The position numbers were made by a program, and so were the translations under genes. From positions 1,426,001 to 1,490,000 of the forward strand of contig NC_063257.1 of assembly GCF_019578655.1 (NCBI RefSeq): a DNA stretch of 64,000 nucleotides. Reading direction: 5' to 3'. Below, one piece after another: positions 26,849-38,564 of this stretch. The DNA is from Ricinus communis. Its lineage: Eukaryota > Streptophyta > Magnoliopsida > Malpighiales > Euphorbiaceae. Within the stretch, counting starts at the first letter, position 1. Every line of letters starts with the position of its first letter. Under the pieces are notes generated by a model. That model searched no databases, had not been told where the DNA came from, and was given only the letters and a program-made list of their open reading frames with translations.

Positions 26849-27059
26849 ACATATAATAAGAGGTAGAACATTAAAAGAAAAAGAAAATAATAGAATCTTT
26901 GGAAACCATATATATTCAGCATGGAAATTAGAGAAAATGTGGGTCAAAATAAGTAGACGTGAACCAAACAAATATTCGAAGAAATTAACTTAACCAGCAT
27001 GTCCTTTTCATACAGCCTCAGAATTAAACGATCACATATAATAAGAGGTAGAACATTAA
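26849..27059. repeat. 26-bp exact direct repeat pair, 185 bp apart
   Basis: The same 26 bases, containing ataataagaggtagaacatt, lie at 26849-26874 and 27034-27059. A weaker shared motif (aaccagcatgt) also appears near the second copy and at about 27141. This looks like a local duplication. Confidence 0.9.
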
Positions 27060-27636
27060 TGAGTTTCTATCCAAATAAATAAATAAAAATAAAAATAGAG
27101 GCTCTTTTAGTTTTCTTATATAAACTCTTGGTAAGAGGGTAACCAGCATGTTACTGGAGCGGATTATGCGGAAATTTTTTGTCACGATACTGTCTGTTTT
27201 GTAGTGATTATAAATATGGAAAGTAGCACATGGGAGCTGGACGCAAGTGAGAATCATTCACCTACCTGAATAACCCCATCTTCTCCCATTCACTATCTTA
27301 TATTAACATATACAAATGCAATACATTTAATGAAAGTATGCATTTTATATTCCTTAAAACCATTTAAAATAAATCTACAAGAGGGACCCATAATCGGAAT
27401 ATGGGGGTGTTGAATGAAAGAAACCTCATACCTTGTAGTGATGCTAGAAATGATATTGGTTCCACCTGTTTAGATCTGTTTCTTTTCTAGTTTGTTTTTC
27501 ATATGTGTTTTGCCAATCATAAGTACATGGGTGCAAATGGAATGTACTTTCTTTTCCATACACCAAAATCTTCATTAAAATGATTGACAAGCAAACCCTA
27601 GAGAGGGCTGTACACTGATAGATGCCTTCATATTTA

Positions 27637-27638
<2 letters not shown>

Positions 27639-27700
<62 letters not shown>
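27639..27700. repeat. (AT)31 dinucleotide microsatellite
   Basis: 62 bases of perfect AT alternation; a likely polymorphic locus and an assembly-sensitive spot. Confidence 0.97.
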
Positions 27701-27703
<3 letters not shown>

Positions 27704-29116
27704 TTTTCTTTTATGATTACTAAATTAGATTGACAAAATCTCACGTCCAGAAGCCTGTCTAAGTTGTTGACATCTGTCCAATAATTTAGCTGTTGCGTTT
27801 ACAGAGTGTTGGCAATCCAAGATAATGGAGAATCACCCAAAGGTTCACTTTTCAGTACCGTCCAAATTTGGTTGATCACGACCATTCGGCACCAAGCTTG
27901 GCCGGTTACCTTCTTTATAAATTCATCTCAAACTAACTCTACCTTTCTTCCTTCGAACTGTAAACGATCACATTATCACTTGAAAAGAAAAAAAGAACAG
28001 AAAAAGGCTATGCAATTTGGTTCAGATTTGTCACATTCCCTTTTGAATGATTTTGTGGGAGCCCAAAAATGAATCCTCGAGACATTATATATCATCTATT
28101 TTTCCCTAATCTATGGTGATGGTGAGCCAAGAATTTCTTTTGAAAAAAAAAAGTTTAATCAATGATCAAATAATTTTCCTTACTCAGTTAAAATTAAAAT
28201 TCATTAGTTTCTTATAATTGAATATGTGTTAAAACTTAAGACAAATGAAAGTGCTCTAACTTAACATATTTAAGTTAATTGGTTAAAAATATTTATCCGA
28301 CTCATTAAACCATTTAAATTGAGCTATATCGAATTGTTGATTATATTTGCTACACGTTGATATTTATGTACAGAATTTTAGTAATACTGAACATCATGGC
28401 ACATTTTTATCAAAAAAAAAGAGAGAGTATTGCACCATTTTGTAATCAAAGGCCAAAGGCCCATAAGGATATTACTGAACTACTTTTTGTCTAGTATTGA
28501 CGTATCCCACTGCCAATTTGATGAAATTAGATTTAAGGTTTCTCTTTGAACTTGGATTTTGTTTCTCTTTTGAACTGGGTCCAACATATTTTGAGCCTAT
28601 AATGCCCTTTTGTACTTGTTCATCAATGCAACAAATTTAATGGTTAAAAAACATAATAATGAATTTCTTCTCTCCTTTTCTTTTATTTTTTACTGTCTAG
28701 TGATCTGTCCATTTAATTAGGAAAGGAGTGGCGTTAATATTCGATAAAGGGCTAAAGACGCTACCTTAAAGACATCAGCCATGCCTACGAAATACAAAGG
28801 GCCTTACATGCACATATCTGCTTTGTGATGAAATTACATTTGTAATGTCGAGAAATACGAAGCAAACATCGAAACTGCCAGTAGTCTAATTAGATGCTTA
28901 TACTGAATGAGCTTAATTAACTACCAATATAACCATGGTAACAATGCAAATCTGGGAATATGGACTAAACGCAATGCCTCAAAATTTGATACTAGAAACG
29001 TACACAAGCAAGATATATGTTACATAATTTCTTGAACTGTATGTCAGAGAGTTGGAGTAACGGGGAGAATAATGTGTAGAAAAGAATCTGGAACCCACAT
29101 CAGCCTTCAATGGTCC

Positions 29117-31340
29117 TTATGCATTTCTAAGCTTCTTTGACTTCTTAATCTCATGGTCACCGTTTACAGAATATGTATCCCCACCAGCAGTGCCTTCCTC
29201 TTGCACTTCAATTTCCCCATCAAGCTGTGTCCTTTTCTTGTTACCACTAGAAGATGAAACTTAATTAGTCAATATTTCCCCAGCTTATAATTTGCAAATG
29301 CAATAGGGGGTAGCAGATTTAGATGCAAAACCTGTCAGTTGTAGTATTTTTCATATCTCCCTCTAACCAACTAATGCTTCCAGTGTGAGTTGGAACCAAT
29401 GATCCAGAAATATGCAGTGTTTCCTCATCCAAACTGAAAAATTAACAAATGCATGTGATCAAAATATTCAAGATCTTTGTCAAGCAAAATCAACCACATA
29501 AAATAAAAGAAAACCAGAACCCAAGTCAGAGAAAAACCTTCGAGAAATTAAATGTGTATGCTTATGTAGTCAATGTAAATTGTATAGCATAGACTGCAAA
29601 TCCAGTTTGGTGGTAGCTAAGATAACAGAATTTATAGAACTTAAGCTGTCGCATTCAGCATATGCAAATACTGTATAATGAATTAATTCCTCGCTCATCC
29701 CCGAGTTAAATCACGGACAATTCAGAGAAGCCGATATTTCTGACTGTTATTACTTTCTAAGTTTGTACTAAGGTATTAACAGGGAGATGACCTCTATTAA
29801 GCTCTCAAGGCGTGTGTGTGAATGACTTATTCTAGTTTCCACAGTATAACTATCTAAGCTTGATGTTTAGATGCAGCCATTTTACTCCTTTGTGGGACCA
29901 AAAAAGTTCGTCTTTCAGAGAATTGTTCCAGTATGTGGCTATCCTTAAATGCCAGAGATTGAATAATACTTGAGAGAAAAAAAAACATATATTTCAAGAA
30001 GCCATGCCATAATACAGTAAAGTGCACAACAAAATAATAAGTCACCTCTTGACTACAAAGCGTATCATAGTCCCAACCTTTATCACATGTTGCTTGTGAG
30101 GTCTGCTAACATATAAAGCCTCGCCATGTTTCTATAATAAAAAATGCATATTAAGATCATCTTTTCTCCAGCTGAATTCTTATAAAGAAAAAGAATGTAA
30201 GACCTTCTAAGCACAAATGAGCATAAAGGTACCTACCCTTTTATATCTAAATTCATCACGGATGTCTTCATCTGTTATAATGGCAGATGAAAAACCAAGA
30301 ACAATGACATGAATGGATTCTCGTGTGACTTTCACCACCTTCCCTTCTGGAAATAAGAAAAATAGTTGTTAAGAACATAGTATCTAAGCCATAATGCTGC
30401 TGATATCTGCAGCAACACCAAACAAACTGCTATCTCAATCATTGACTCATTGTTTATACGCATTAAAGCACCGAAAAACAAAAAAAAGTTTATCCAGAGT
30501 TATTTCTCTTTTCAGAAAATGTTATGTTGGATAGTCAGAAAGGAACAGCAGTTAAGAATGCAAAATTATTTCATTATTGAATCCTGTCTAACATAAGCAA
30601 TGGAAACTACTGAACATTGAAAAAACAGCCAAATTACCTAAAAGCATATCTGGCTTCGGAGAGAAAACTAACATTGTTGCTTGTAGTCTCACACCAAAAT
30701 ACGGGTGAACTCCACAGAGAATTCTTGCTTGTTTATCTGGAGCATTAAAAGCATAAGCCAGTACGACACCATCAAAATTTTCATTGAACCTGTAGGAAAC
30801 GCATATTAAGCAGGAGAAACAACATAATGTATGAATTATTGAAATCCCAGTAGTGCACAGACATCAAGTAAAACGACAGCTAAACAAAAGATCAAGGTCA
30901 TTGAGCTTCTGCACTCAAGCTAAGTCAGATGCGCAACATCTAAAGACTCATTGTTTGGCATTGGAAATACAAATAACGGCCGCGAGCAAAAATCAAAAGA
31001 GAAAAGACACAAAATTGTAGCTTTTCATTGATCTTTCACATAATTATGCTTCAAGTTTCGGCTTTCTGACAGAACTGATGAATGAATCAACTGAGTTCTG
31101 CTTCTTAAACTCAATTCTCTGTTTACATGAAATATTGAAGCCAATAATCTGTCATCCGGGTCTTAACCGAACAACCTAAAAGAAGAGAAATAAGGAAATA
31201 GAAGAAGAAAGCAAAGGTAAAGAAACGAACTTGAAAAGCAAGGAGCTGAGTTCACGGAGAATCGCTTGAGAAACATTCTTGCTTTGTGATGGGTGCACAT
31301 ACACTACCAAATTAGCCTCCGATATACTCAATCCTTCCAT
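29117..31340 (-). CDS. DNA-directed RNA polymerase I subunit RPA43-like protein
   Basis: Six exons on the minus strand: 31340-31231, 30789-30638, 30346-30237, 30131-30046, 29433-29332 and 29246-29117. They join in frame with GT-AG introns into a 229-residue protein. It starts MEGLSISEANLVVYVHPSQS; the next exon carries CGVHPYFGVRLQATMLVFSP, then an OB/S1-like segment (GKVVKVTRESIHVIVLGFSS). The C-terminal tail is charged and Lys-rich (KKSKKLRNA). This is the plant RPA43 (Rpb7-related) layout: a small N-terminal domain followed by an OB fold. In yeast, Rpa43 forms a stalk with Rpa14 and contacts the initiation factor Rrn3, so the inferred role is rRNA transcription in the nucleolus. The putative Arabidopsis counterpart is AT1G75670. 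The promoter holds a telo-box and three site II motifs, fitting a ribosome-biogenesis gene. Confidence 0.87.
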
Positions 31341-31444
31341 CTACACAAAAATTCAAGAAAAGTTTACAACCTTAGTACTTTGAGAACAGGGTCGTGTCTC
31401 TCTACCACTAGTAGAAGCGGCAAAAGAAACCTCAAAAATCGTTG

Positions 31445-31584
31445 TAGGGTTTTATTTCAGTTGAATTCTGCTAAACCCGCAACCATTGCAGACAGACAAC
31501 TCTGATACTCTTGTGCTTGGGCCTGTGGGCTTCAGATTTATCAGATTGCAATGGCAGCTGCCCATTAAACGAAATAATTGGGCT
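31445..31584 (-). promoter_or_regulatory. Telo-box and three site II elements upstream of RPA43
   Basis: On the minus strand AAACCCTA (telo-box core) lies at 31452-31445, about 105 bp upstream of the ATG. TGGGCC/TGGGCT site II motifs lie on the plus strand at 31518-31523, 31526-31531 and 31579-31584. Telo-boxes combined with site II motifs (bound by TCP proteins) are well known in promoters of plant ribosomal-protein and ribosome-biogenesis genes. The motifs are seen directly; their use here is inferred. Confidence 0.6.
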
Positions 31585-32859
31585 TAAAAGGCCAATTAAT
31601 GAGTCGGAGAGAGTGAAGATAATTATTAGCAATAAAAATAAAAGGGTCAAGTTGCAGCAGCAGCAACTTCCAACATAAACATCTCGAGATGCATGCATCT
31701 GCACGTGCGGAAGCAACTGTTCTGGGCAATCAACTCAAGGGATTCGTTAGGATTTAGAATGGGCAAATTAATAAGTCTGTGCCGCCGCACCCTTTTCTTC
31801 TTCTACTTTTTGAATAATTTGTAACAGCGGCTCGGCCTCTTTCCAATTCCAGCAATAATACTGTTGAAGTTGCGTGTGAATCCAGTTTTCCCGTTGGAGG
31901 ATGTGATCACAGAATTACTCACTCAGGCGTTGATAACTAAGGTGGCTCACTGCCATTTTCTTTTTTCTCTTACTTTATTCAATTGCTTTGCGATAATTTC
32001 CAAGTTGACTCGTCTTTCTTGTTAGAATGGATGAAAATGATGGAAATTGATATTTAATGCAATTAATTATTGATTACTTGCTCCTGAATTTCCTTGTACT
32101 CTCCTCTCTTTTTCAAGTAATTGAACTGATGGATCTCGTCGTTTAAATGCCAACTATTTTATTTTAGGAATTTTTTTACGTATATACACAAAATATGTTG
32201 TAAAATTTTATTCTTTAAATTTTATTTTCTATTTATACAGTTCTTTTAATTAAATTATAATATTTTATTAGTATTTTGCTAGTAATATTTTTCTTTATAA
32301 AATTATGACATTATTATATTCATTATTCTTTTTTATTCATTTTATAAACACAATATTTTTTTATTGTTTTGGCATTCTCAAATGACTTTTTATTTTATTT
32401 TTATATATTGTTTATTTATATATTATTTTATAGAACATGTTTCTTTATTATAATCAAAACACACTATCTACTATTAAAAAACATAAAATATTTTTTCATT
32501 CATAGATATTAAACATAAAAAAATTAAAACAATAAATTTATCTTATTTTGATAATTATATAAATTAGTCATTCATATGTGCATTGCACTATCGTTATTAT
32601 TATTTTGATTATAAAATTAAATTGATCGATACAATCTAATTAAATTTTCAACATTTAATATTATTTTATAAAATTTTAAAAAATAATAACAAAGTAATTA
32701 TATGTAAGTATCCTTAATTTTTAAAAATTTTAAAATTTTATTAATGCAATAATATAAATATTATTTATTAATTAATTTTAATATTATAAGTTAACATATT
32801 AATATAATTAATATTATTATTTTTTAAAATAAAAAATTTATTATATAATTAAAAATTAA

Positions 32860-33200
32860 TTTATTATTGAATATAATTTAAGATGTTATTTTTATATTAT
32901 AATTATTATCTAATTATAAAACTAATTTATTAGTTAATATAATATTAAAATATAATTAATATGTTATTTTTATGATAAATTTAATAGTTTTATCTTATTA
33001 TAAAACTATTTATTAGTTAATATAATACTATAATAAAATTAATGTGTTACTATTTCTTATGATAGAATTAGTATTATTAACTGATTAAAAAATTATTTAT
33101 TAGTTAATATAATATCAAAATATAATTAATATCCTATCTCTTAGGACTAGAGTTCGTGTTTAATTATAAATGTAATTTATTAATTAATAAATTTATAAAA
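32860..33200. repeat. Diverged tandem array, period about 66-87 bp
   Basis: The marker tttattagttaatataat recurs at 32926, 33009 and 33096, with weaker forms at 32860 and 33176. Each is followed by similar AT-rich text (aatataattaatatgttat and variants). Spacings are 66, 83, 87 and 80 bp. This is a degenerate minisatellite, or an internal repeat of an old AT-rich transposon. Confidence 0.6.
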
Positions 33201-33621
33201 GAAATATAGAATTATTAAGCTCATGTGTCAAAAATAGTACACATATCAAAAGAAATTGATAGTTCATAAATTAATATATATAGATTAAATAGTTTTTTTG
33301 ATATTCTTATATATTATTTTAATCTCTTTTTCTAATAAAATTTTATAAAATAAAAATTATATAAATAAAAGGAATTCACAAAAAATAGTAAAAACAAAAT
33401 AACAAAAATATTATAAAAATATTATTTTAAAAGAAAACTGAATATAAATTGGTTACATATTATACTAATTATTTCTTTTAACAGTTTATACTAATTACTT
33501 TTAATGTCTTAAAAAATATAATTTTAAAATATTAAGTAATAATTAGTATAATATAAAAAATGCATGCAATATAAATTGTAATTACCCTTAAATAGAAAAA
33601 AATCTAATGAGTTTAAATTTA

Positions 33622-33720
33622 GGTATGCAGGTATATTAATACTTTTAATAGAATGCTTTGCTATTCGTAAGGGTCCTATCCAATATATTTCAGATTAATT
33701 TTAAATATATGTATGTATAT
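33622..33720. repeat. Dispersed repeat copy B (partner at 16318-16412)
   Basis: See copy A: the cores match with about six differences in 20 bases plus matching flanks, in the same orientation. Confidence 0.55.
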
Positions 33721-36708
33721 AACAAAAAAGATTTATTCACTCATTTGCATGATAAATCTTTTTATCGACTATTGATTATTGGTGTTTTGCTTGGCTATAT
33801 ATAATAAGATGATTATAGAAAAGAAGAAGAAGAAGAAGAAAGAGTCGAGGTTCTACAAACCACTGAATTCAAACTAAAAAAATTGAGGGTTGAGATTAAA
33901 TTAGGTAATGAATGGTTGGGTACGTGAAAGTTGGAAGTGGAGGAGAGGAGTAAAAATTTGAAGCATTGGAAATGGATGTGCATAGCGTTCAACGGGAATT
34001 TTTAATTGGAAGCGAGAGAGTGGAAAGGCATTAGCACTAAAAACAAAAGACAGTAGAATTACTATTCACCCTCTAAATCTAAATTCAAAGGCATGGAATC
34101 AATTGTCACATCTATTTTGTACCAAACGCACTTCTATTAGCCATAAATTAATTAAAAGTTGGCATTAGGGCAGCTGATGGCATATCATCCCGAATATCTT
34201 TTATCATCCCAAACTCTACAGTCAAACAATGACTAGAGTGAGGTAACATGCGAGAGAGAAGGCTTTTTGTTTTTGGTTTTCACTCCTCCTCCTTTACTGA
34301 TAATCTTTAAGGAAAAAAGAAGGGCTGAAAGCAAAATACTGTACTCATTGGTTGGACAATGCAAGATCGGCCCACACCAATTCCACAAAAACCAAAGAGA
34401 ATGTGACAATAAAATAGAGAAGACAAAATGGAATTCACTCTCAATTTCTCATCAGAAGATTCTGAAGCAATTGTCTCCTTACATCCCTACACTTTACTCT
34501 GCTTCTATGTTCCCCTCATACCACGCCCCTTCTCTTCTTTCATTCTCAAATCTCGATTATCACCTGTGGACCCCTCCCATCCCCATATATTCTTCTACAC
34601 CTTTTTCTTTGTATTTACTCCCATAAATTTTCTACAGAACATAATCAAAAGAGTTGTGCTTTTATTATATACTTTGTGTTTTTACCATTTCTATTCATAA
34701 TAATCTCAATCATTGTTTGTTGTTTAAAGTTTATACATCTATCTGGCCCCTTTCATAGGGGGAGAGAGAGATTGCCTTTAATAATCATATATGTACAGGT
34801 ACTAATTTTTCTCTCTTTTAAAGTAGCTTCATTATTAAATCCTTAATTAGTTTCATAATGGCAACTTGCATTTTTTGTCTTCAATTTTATTTCTAGGGTG
34901 TAATGGTACCATCTTTTGTCTCTTTTTTTCAAAGGGCATTATCATTATGCTTTGCCCATGTTCAATTATGAGTAGCAAAACTTAACAATATTAATGGCTT
35001 CACAAATAATGTGCTAGGCTCTAACCACATTTCATGTAAGATCAATAAACTATACATCATTCTTTTTAAATTAGTCTTAGTTTAAGATAAAATAGATATA
35101 ACAAAATCAACTCTTAATGTACATAATAAATTGGTCGTAGTTCTCATCATAAATATAATGAAAGTGTACGAACACTTTCGTAATATGAATATAATCAAGT
35201 TACTCCTTAACGGCCATATAAAAACTATAATGTCTATGTATTGAATTAGTATCATATAACTAATATGCATGTGTGAAATCCATTTAGGACCTGCCAAAAG
35301 AAAAAATAATGAAAAAAAAAAAAAAGCAAATGTATTTTCATCTTACATTCAGATGGACCATATTAATATTTGATGGGTCCATGGGAATTTTATCCTCGTG
35401 TCGTGGACTCCCTGATTTGATCATTTGGGTTGAACACTCCCCTGCACCTTAACAATGATAAGGCTTTATCTTTATGCAGGAGTGATGTCACTTAAAAGGA
35501 AGTGGGTAGGACCACTTTGATAGCTAGAGTTTTTATTTGGTTGATGGTAGCTAGTGCAGAATGTGGGAGATTTTGATGATTTACTTAACCTTAATCACTA
35601 GTCAAACCTGGGTTAAGGTTTAACTTAAAACACAGTGGGGCTCACTGTACTGTCTAAGCATCTCTATGCTCGACACTTGGAATACAATGAGTGGTGTTTG
35701 GTTAAAAGAATTGGTAACATCGATCTAGGAATTAACCGGGATAAGCCGAGCAGCAGAGAATACGGCGAGTTAAGTTCCAAAGCTGTGGAGGGGAGGTGGA
35801 ATAGAGTGCAGAGAGAGATAGAAATTCTATAGTATAGAGAGTCCAAAACATATTCTTCTACGCGTGCCGCTCGATTTCAGCGTCACTCCTGGACCGTCCG
35901 ATCACATTCCTCATCCATATAAATCGGTGCGCAAGTCAAGCTGTTCTCATTGCGTCACGTGCTAATCCAACTCTCATAAATTTAGCGACCTTTTTTGAAA
36001 GAAATAGAGAGAAAAAAAGAACAAGAATAAGGTTTTCGTACGAAACAAAATGCGAAGTGAATGTCTAAATGTCCAATTTTAAGGCATTAGAGAACAAATT
36101 TCATTAACAGTATTGAAGTACATATTGAACAAAATAATGCTAAGATACGTCTACTTAAGAGAGTAAAATGGTAACCTTTTCATTTGCAAGTTGACCCAAT
36201 TTCATAGATGATTCTTTTTATTTTTTTCTAAAAGAAGAATGGCAGAGGGACTGCTGGTAAATTTAGAATGAGAATTTCCTCATAAATAATGGACTAATTC
36301 AAAGCTTGATTTTATCGAACATACTTCTTCAATTTAAGAAACCATTATCATAATGAAATACACATTCCACGCACAGTTGATCTTGGGTTAAATTATTGAA
36401 ACTCCCGATATAAAATTGTGAATGGTAGTTAGCGGAATTTAAGCTTAGAAAACATAAGGAAAAAAAATACTTCATAATAAGATACTTTCCAAATAAAAAT
36501 AAAAATAAAAAGGAATGTGGGTTTGGTTCTGGTTATGACACAGTGGGTAGTGGGATTGACCAGATTGAGATTGTAAGCAGTGGAGACGAAGAAGGCTGCA
36601 AAAAGAGTGAAGGTGCTGTCGTGAACACATCACTAAACGACAGTTGAATTGAGTCTTTCTCAAGTTTAATCAGCCGATGCGGCCCACTCTTCAAACCCTA
36701 CTGTTCCT

Positions 36709-36734
36709 TCTCTCTCTCTCTCTCTCTCTCTCTC
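36709..36734. repeat. (TC)13 dinucleotide repeat
   Basis: A perfect CT tract in the far upstream region of ARF5. GA/CT repeats are binding sites of plant BASIC PENTACYSTEINE factors, so it may be regulatory, but this is inference. Confidence 0.9.
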
Positions 36735-36976
36735 GGGATGTATATTATACCCCTACTCACACTCACTCCCTGCCTTCCCCTTTTAACGTGCCAATCTCTC
36801 TCTTTTATTTATATATTATATAAATAAGGAATCATGTTTGATATCTTAATAAAATAAATAAATTAATAAAAGGGCGATGCTATGAAAGCGTGATGCCTTT
36901 TCAATGCCATGCGTATTCAACCATGCAACAGTGGCTAACACATCATTTCTTACTACTATCATGTTCATAGCATTAG

Positions 36977-37000
36977 CATGACCATGACCATGACCATGAC
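36977..37000. repeat. (CATGAC)4 hexamer repeat
   Basis: Four perfect hexamer units, followed by CATGAG. Confidence 0.9.
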
Positions 37001-38210
37001 CATGAGCCTTCTATTTTGGACATTTCCCCTCCTCTCCTTTTTCTTTTATAATCCCATTTAATTTATTTCCTCTTTTTTAGTGCACTATTACCTCATACCC
37101 TCTCTTTATTTTTCTCTGTTACTTTCAATTTCCTACTCTTATATTATATTGCCAATTGTTCTTAGAAAGTCAATATATACGAACAACTTTTGTCAATCGA
37201 GTTCTTTCCATTTTAAAATTTGTAATTAATTTTTATTTACACTAAATATACATAATACCCCTATAAATATATCTTTTAATTTTAGTAATTATAATTACAC
37301 TTATATATTAATTGTTTATCTATTTAATACACATAAAATATACTTTTAAAAATAGATAAAAGAATCTTAGAATGGACGATGATAAGTGATCCGAATGATT
37401 ATGTGGACCCAACGAAAGAAATCGGAGGGTGGCGGCCATCGCTACATTATGGAGATCGGGTTGATGTAGTAGAACCTACCACAATAAATCATCCAACTAA
37501 AATGCGAAAACCAGAAACGGCGCCGTGATGTGACGATTGTTTTAGCATTTGACACGTATACTTATACAAGCACAGCGTGCGCCTCCCCGCACCGATTTGT
37601 CGTGAAACGCACGCGTGACGAACGGTCAAATGATATCAGAAGCAAAAGCACGAAAACTAGTTTTTTTTTTTTGGTTTGGTTTGGTTTTGTTTTTGAAATA
37701 AAAGAAAAAGAAAACAATAATTTGGAATAAAAACAAAAATTGCTATAATAGAGAGCAGGTGAAATCGGAAGCTAAAAAGCAAAAAGCCCGACATCAAGAA
37801 ATCAAAAAAAGCCAATTGAAATTTGCTCTTTTTATTTTTCGTAAAAAAAAAAAAGAAAAAGAAAAGCTAAAGAGCTGTAGAGCGAGAAATCTCCCGCAAA
37901 AAAGCAAATCCTCGTAATCCACGTGCTAGAATGCGCCACCTTGACATTCTTTTCTCTTTTCCTACACCTCTTCCTCTTCCTCCTCTCTCTAATGTATCTC
38001 TCTCCCTCCTTTTTTTAAAAAACAAAATATAGCTCTTAACAATACACGCTCACTCCCTCTTTTCTGTACTGTTTCCGTGTTCTAATAGTCCAAAGAGCTC
38101 TCTCCTTTTCTTGTTATTGTTTATTTTATTTTATTTCTTTCAAAAAGTTTCTTTTTTTCTTTATATTTTATTTTAACACAGTTTAAAGCTGCAACGAAAT
38201 CGCCATATAC

Positions 38211-38251
38211 AGAAAGAGTGTGCGCAGGATAAGACCTCACACACTCTTTCT
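38211..38251 (+). promoter_or_regulatory. 12-bp perfect hairpin in the ARF5 leader
   Basis: AGAAAGAGTGTG at 38211-38222 is the exact reverse complement of CACACTCTTTCT at 38240-38251, with a 17-nt loop in which AGG and CCT can pair further. If transcribed it would be a stable stem lying 38 nt before the first uORF. It is too short for a typical plant microRNA precursor. Confidence 0.7.
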
Positions 38252-38457
38252 ACTTTCAAGCAAAATATTGCTCTTTTATAGACATACTATGGCTATAATC
38301 CTTTCAGACCGAAGGAGATAGCGTTATATATATATGCATATTTTTATTTTAATATTTTTTGGTTAGTTGTTTGATGATGATGATGATGATATGTTGAAGG
38401 GTTTTCATTGAAAAGTCGGTTTCTTTTATAAGAACAAGCACACTTGATAATAACCCA

Positions 38458-38460
<3 letters not shown>

Positions 38461-38490
<30 letters not shown>
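38461..38490 (+). repeat. (AG)15 repeat in the ARF5 leader
   Basis: A perfect GA tract between two groups of uORFs. GA repeats are binding sites of BASIC PENTACYSTEINE proteins and are common in plant 5'UTRs. Confidence 0.95.
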
Positions 38491-38493
<3 letters not shown>

Positions 38494-38540
38494 CACTCCC
38501 ATGCTTTGGTTCGCGTGCTTTGTTGCAAAATGATGGATGG

Positions 38541-38564
38541 GGTTATGGTTATGGTTATGGTTAT
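38541..38564 (+). repeat. (GGTTAT)4 repeat inside the 19-codon uORF
   Basis: Four hexamer units; in the uORF at 38530-38589 they give alternating Val and Met codons, so length change by whole units would keep that frame open. Confidence 0.9.

Larger units (their letters stand above)
18837..29116. other. Intergenic DNA between the SAUR and RPA43 genes; no recognisable gene
   Basis: The first few hundred bases upstream of 18836 must hold the SAUR promoter and short leader; I did not find an obvious canonical TGTCTC element there. The rest is AT-rich with a 19-bp tandem duplication at 21747-21784, a GC-rich island at about 21080-21600, a 26-bp direct repeat pair at 26849/27034 and a long (AT)n tract at 27639-27700. 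Open frames are short and lack family features. No structural RNA is recognised. Confidence 0.6.
31585..37900. other. AT-rich intergenic DNA between RPA43 and ARF5
   Basis: No gene is supportable. 32160-33700 is extremely AT-rich and holds a decayed tandem array (32860-33200) and dispersed repeat copy B (33622-33720). 35440-35980 is less AT-rich and includes a G-box core (gtcacgtgct near 35956), but no convincing coding frame. (TC)13 lies at 36709-36734 and (CATGAC)4 at 36977-37000. 37380 onwards becomes richer in ACGT and GC motifs and probably forms the distal ARF5 promoter. Confidence 0.55.

Noticed and set aside
35635..35832. Open frame of 65 codons in the ARF5 upstream region
   Set aside because: No family match; the surrounding GC-richer text could be regulatory, but nothing shows it is coding.
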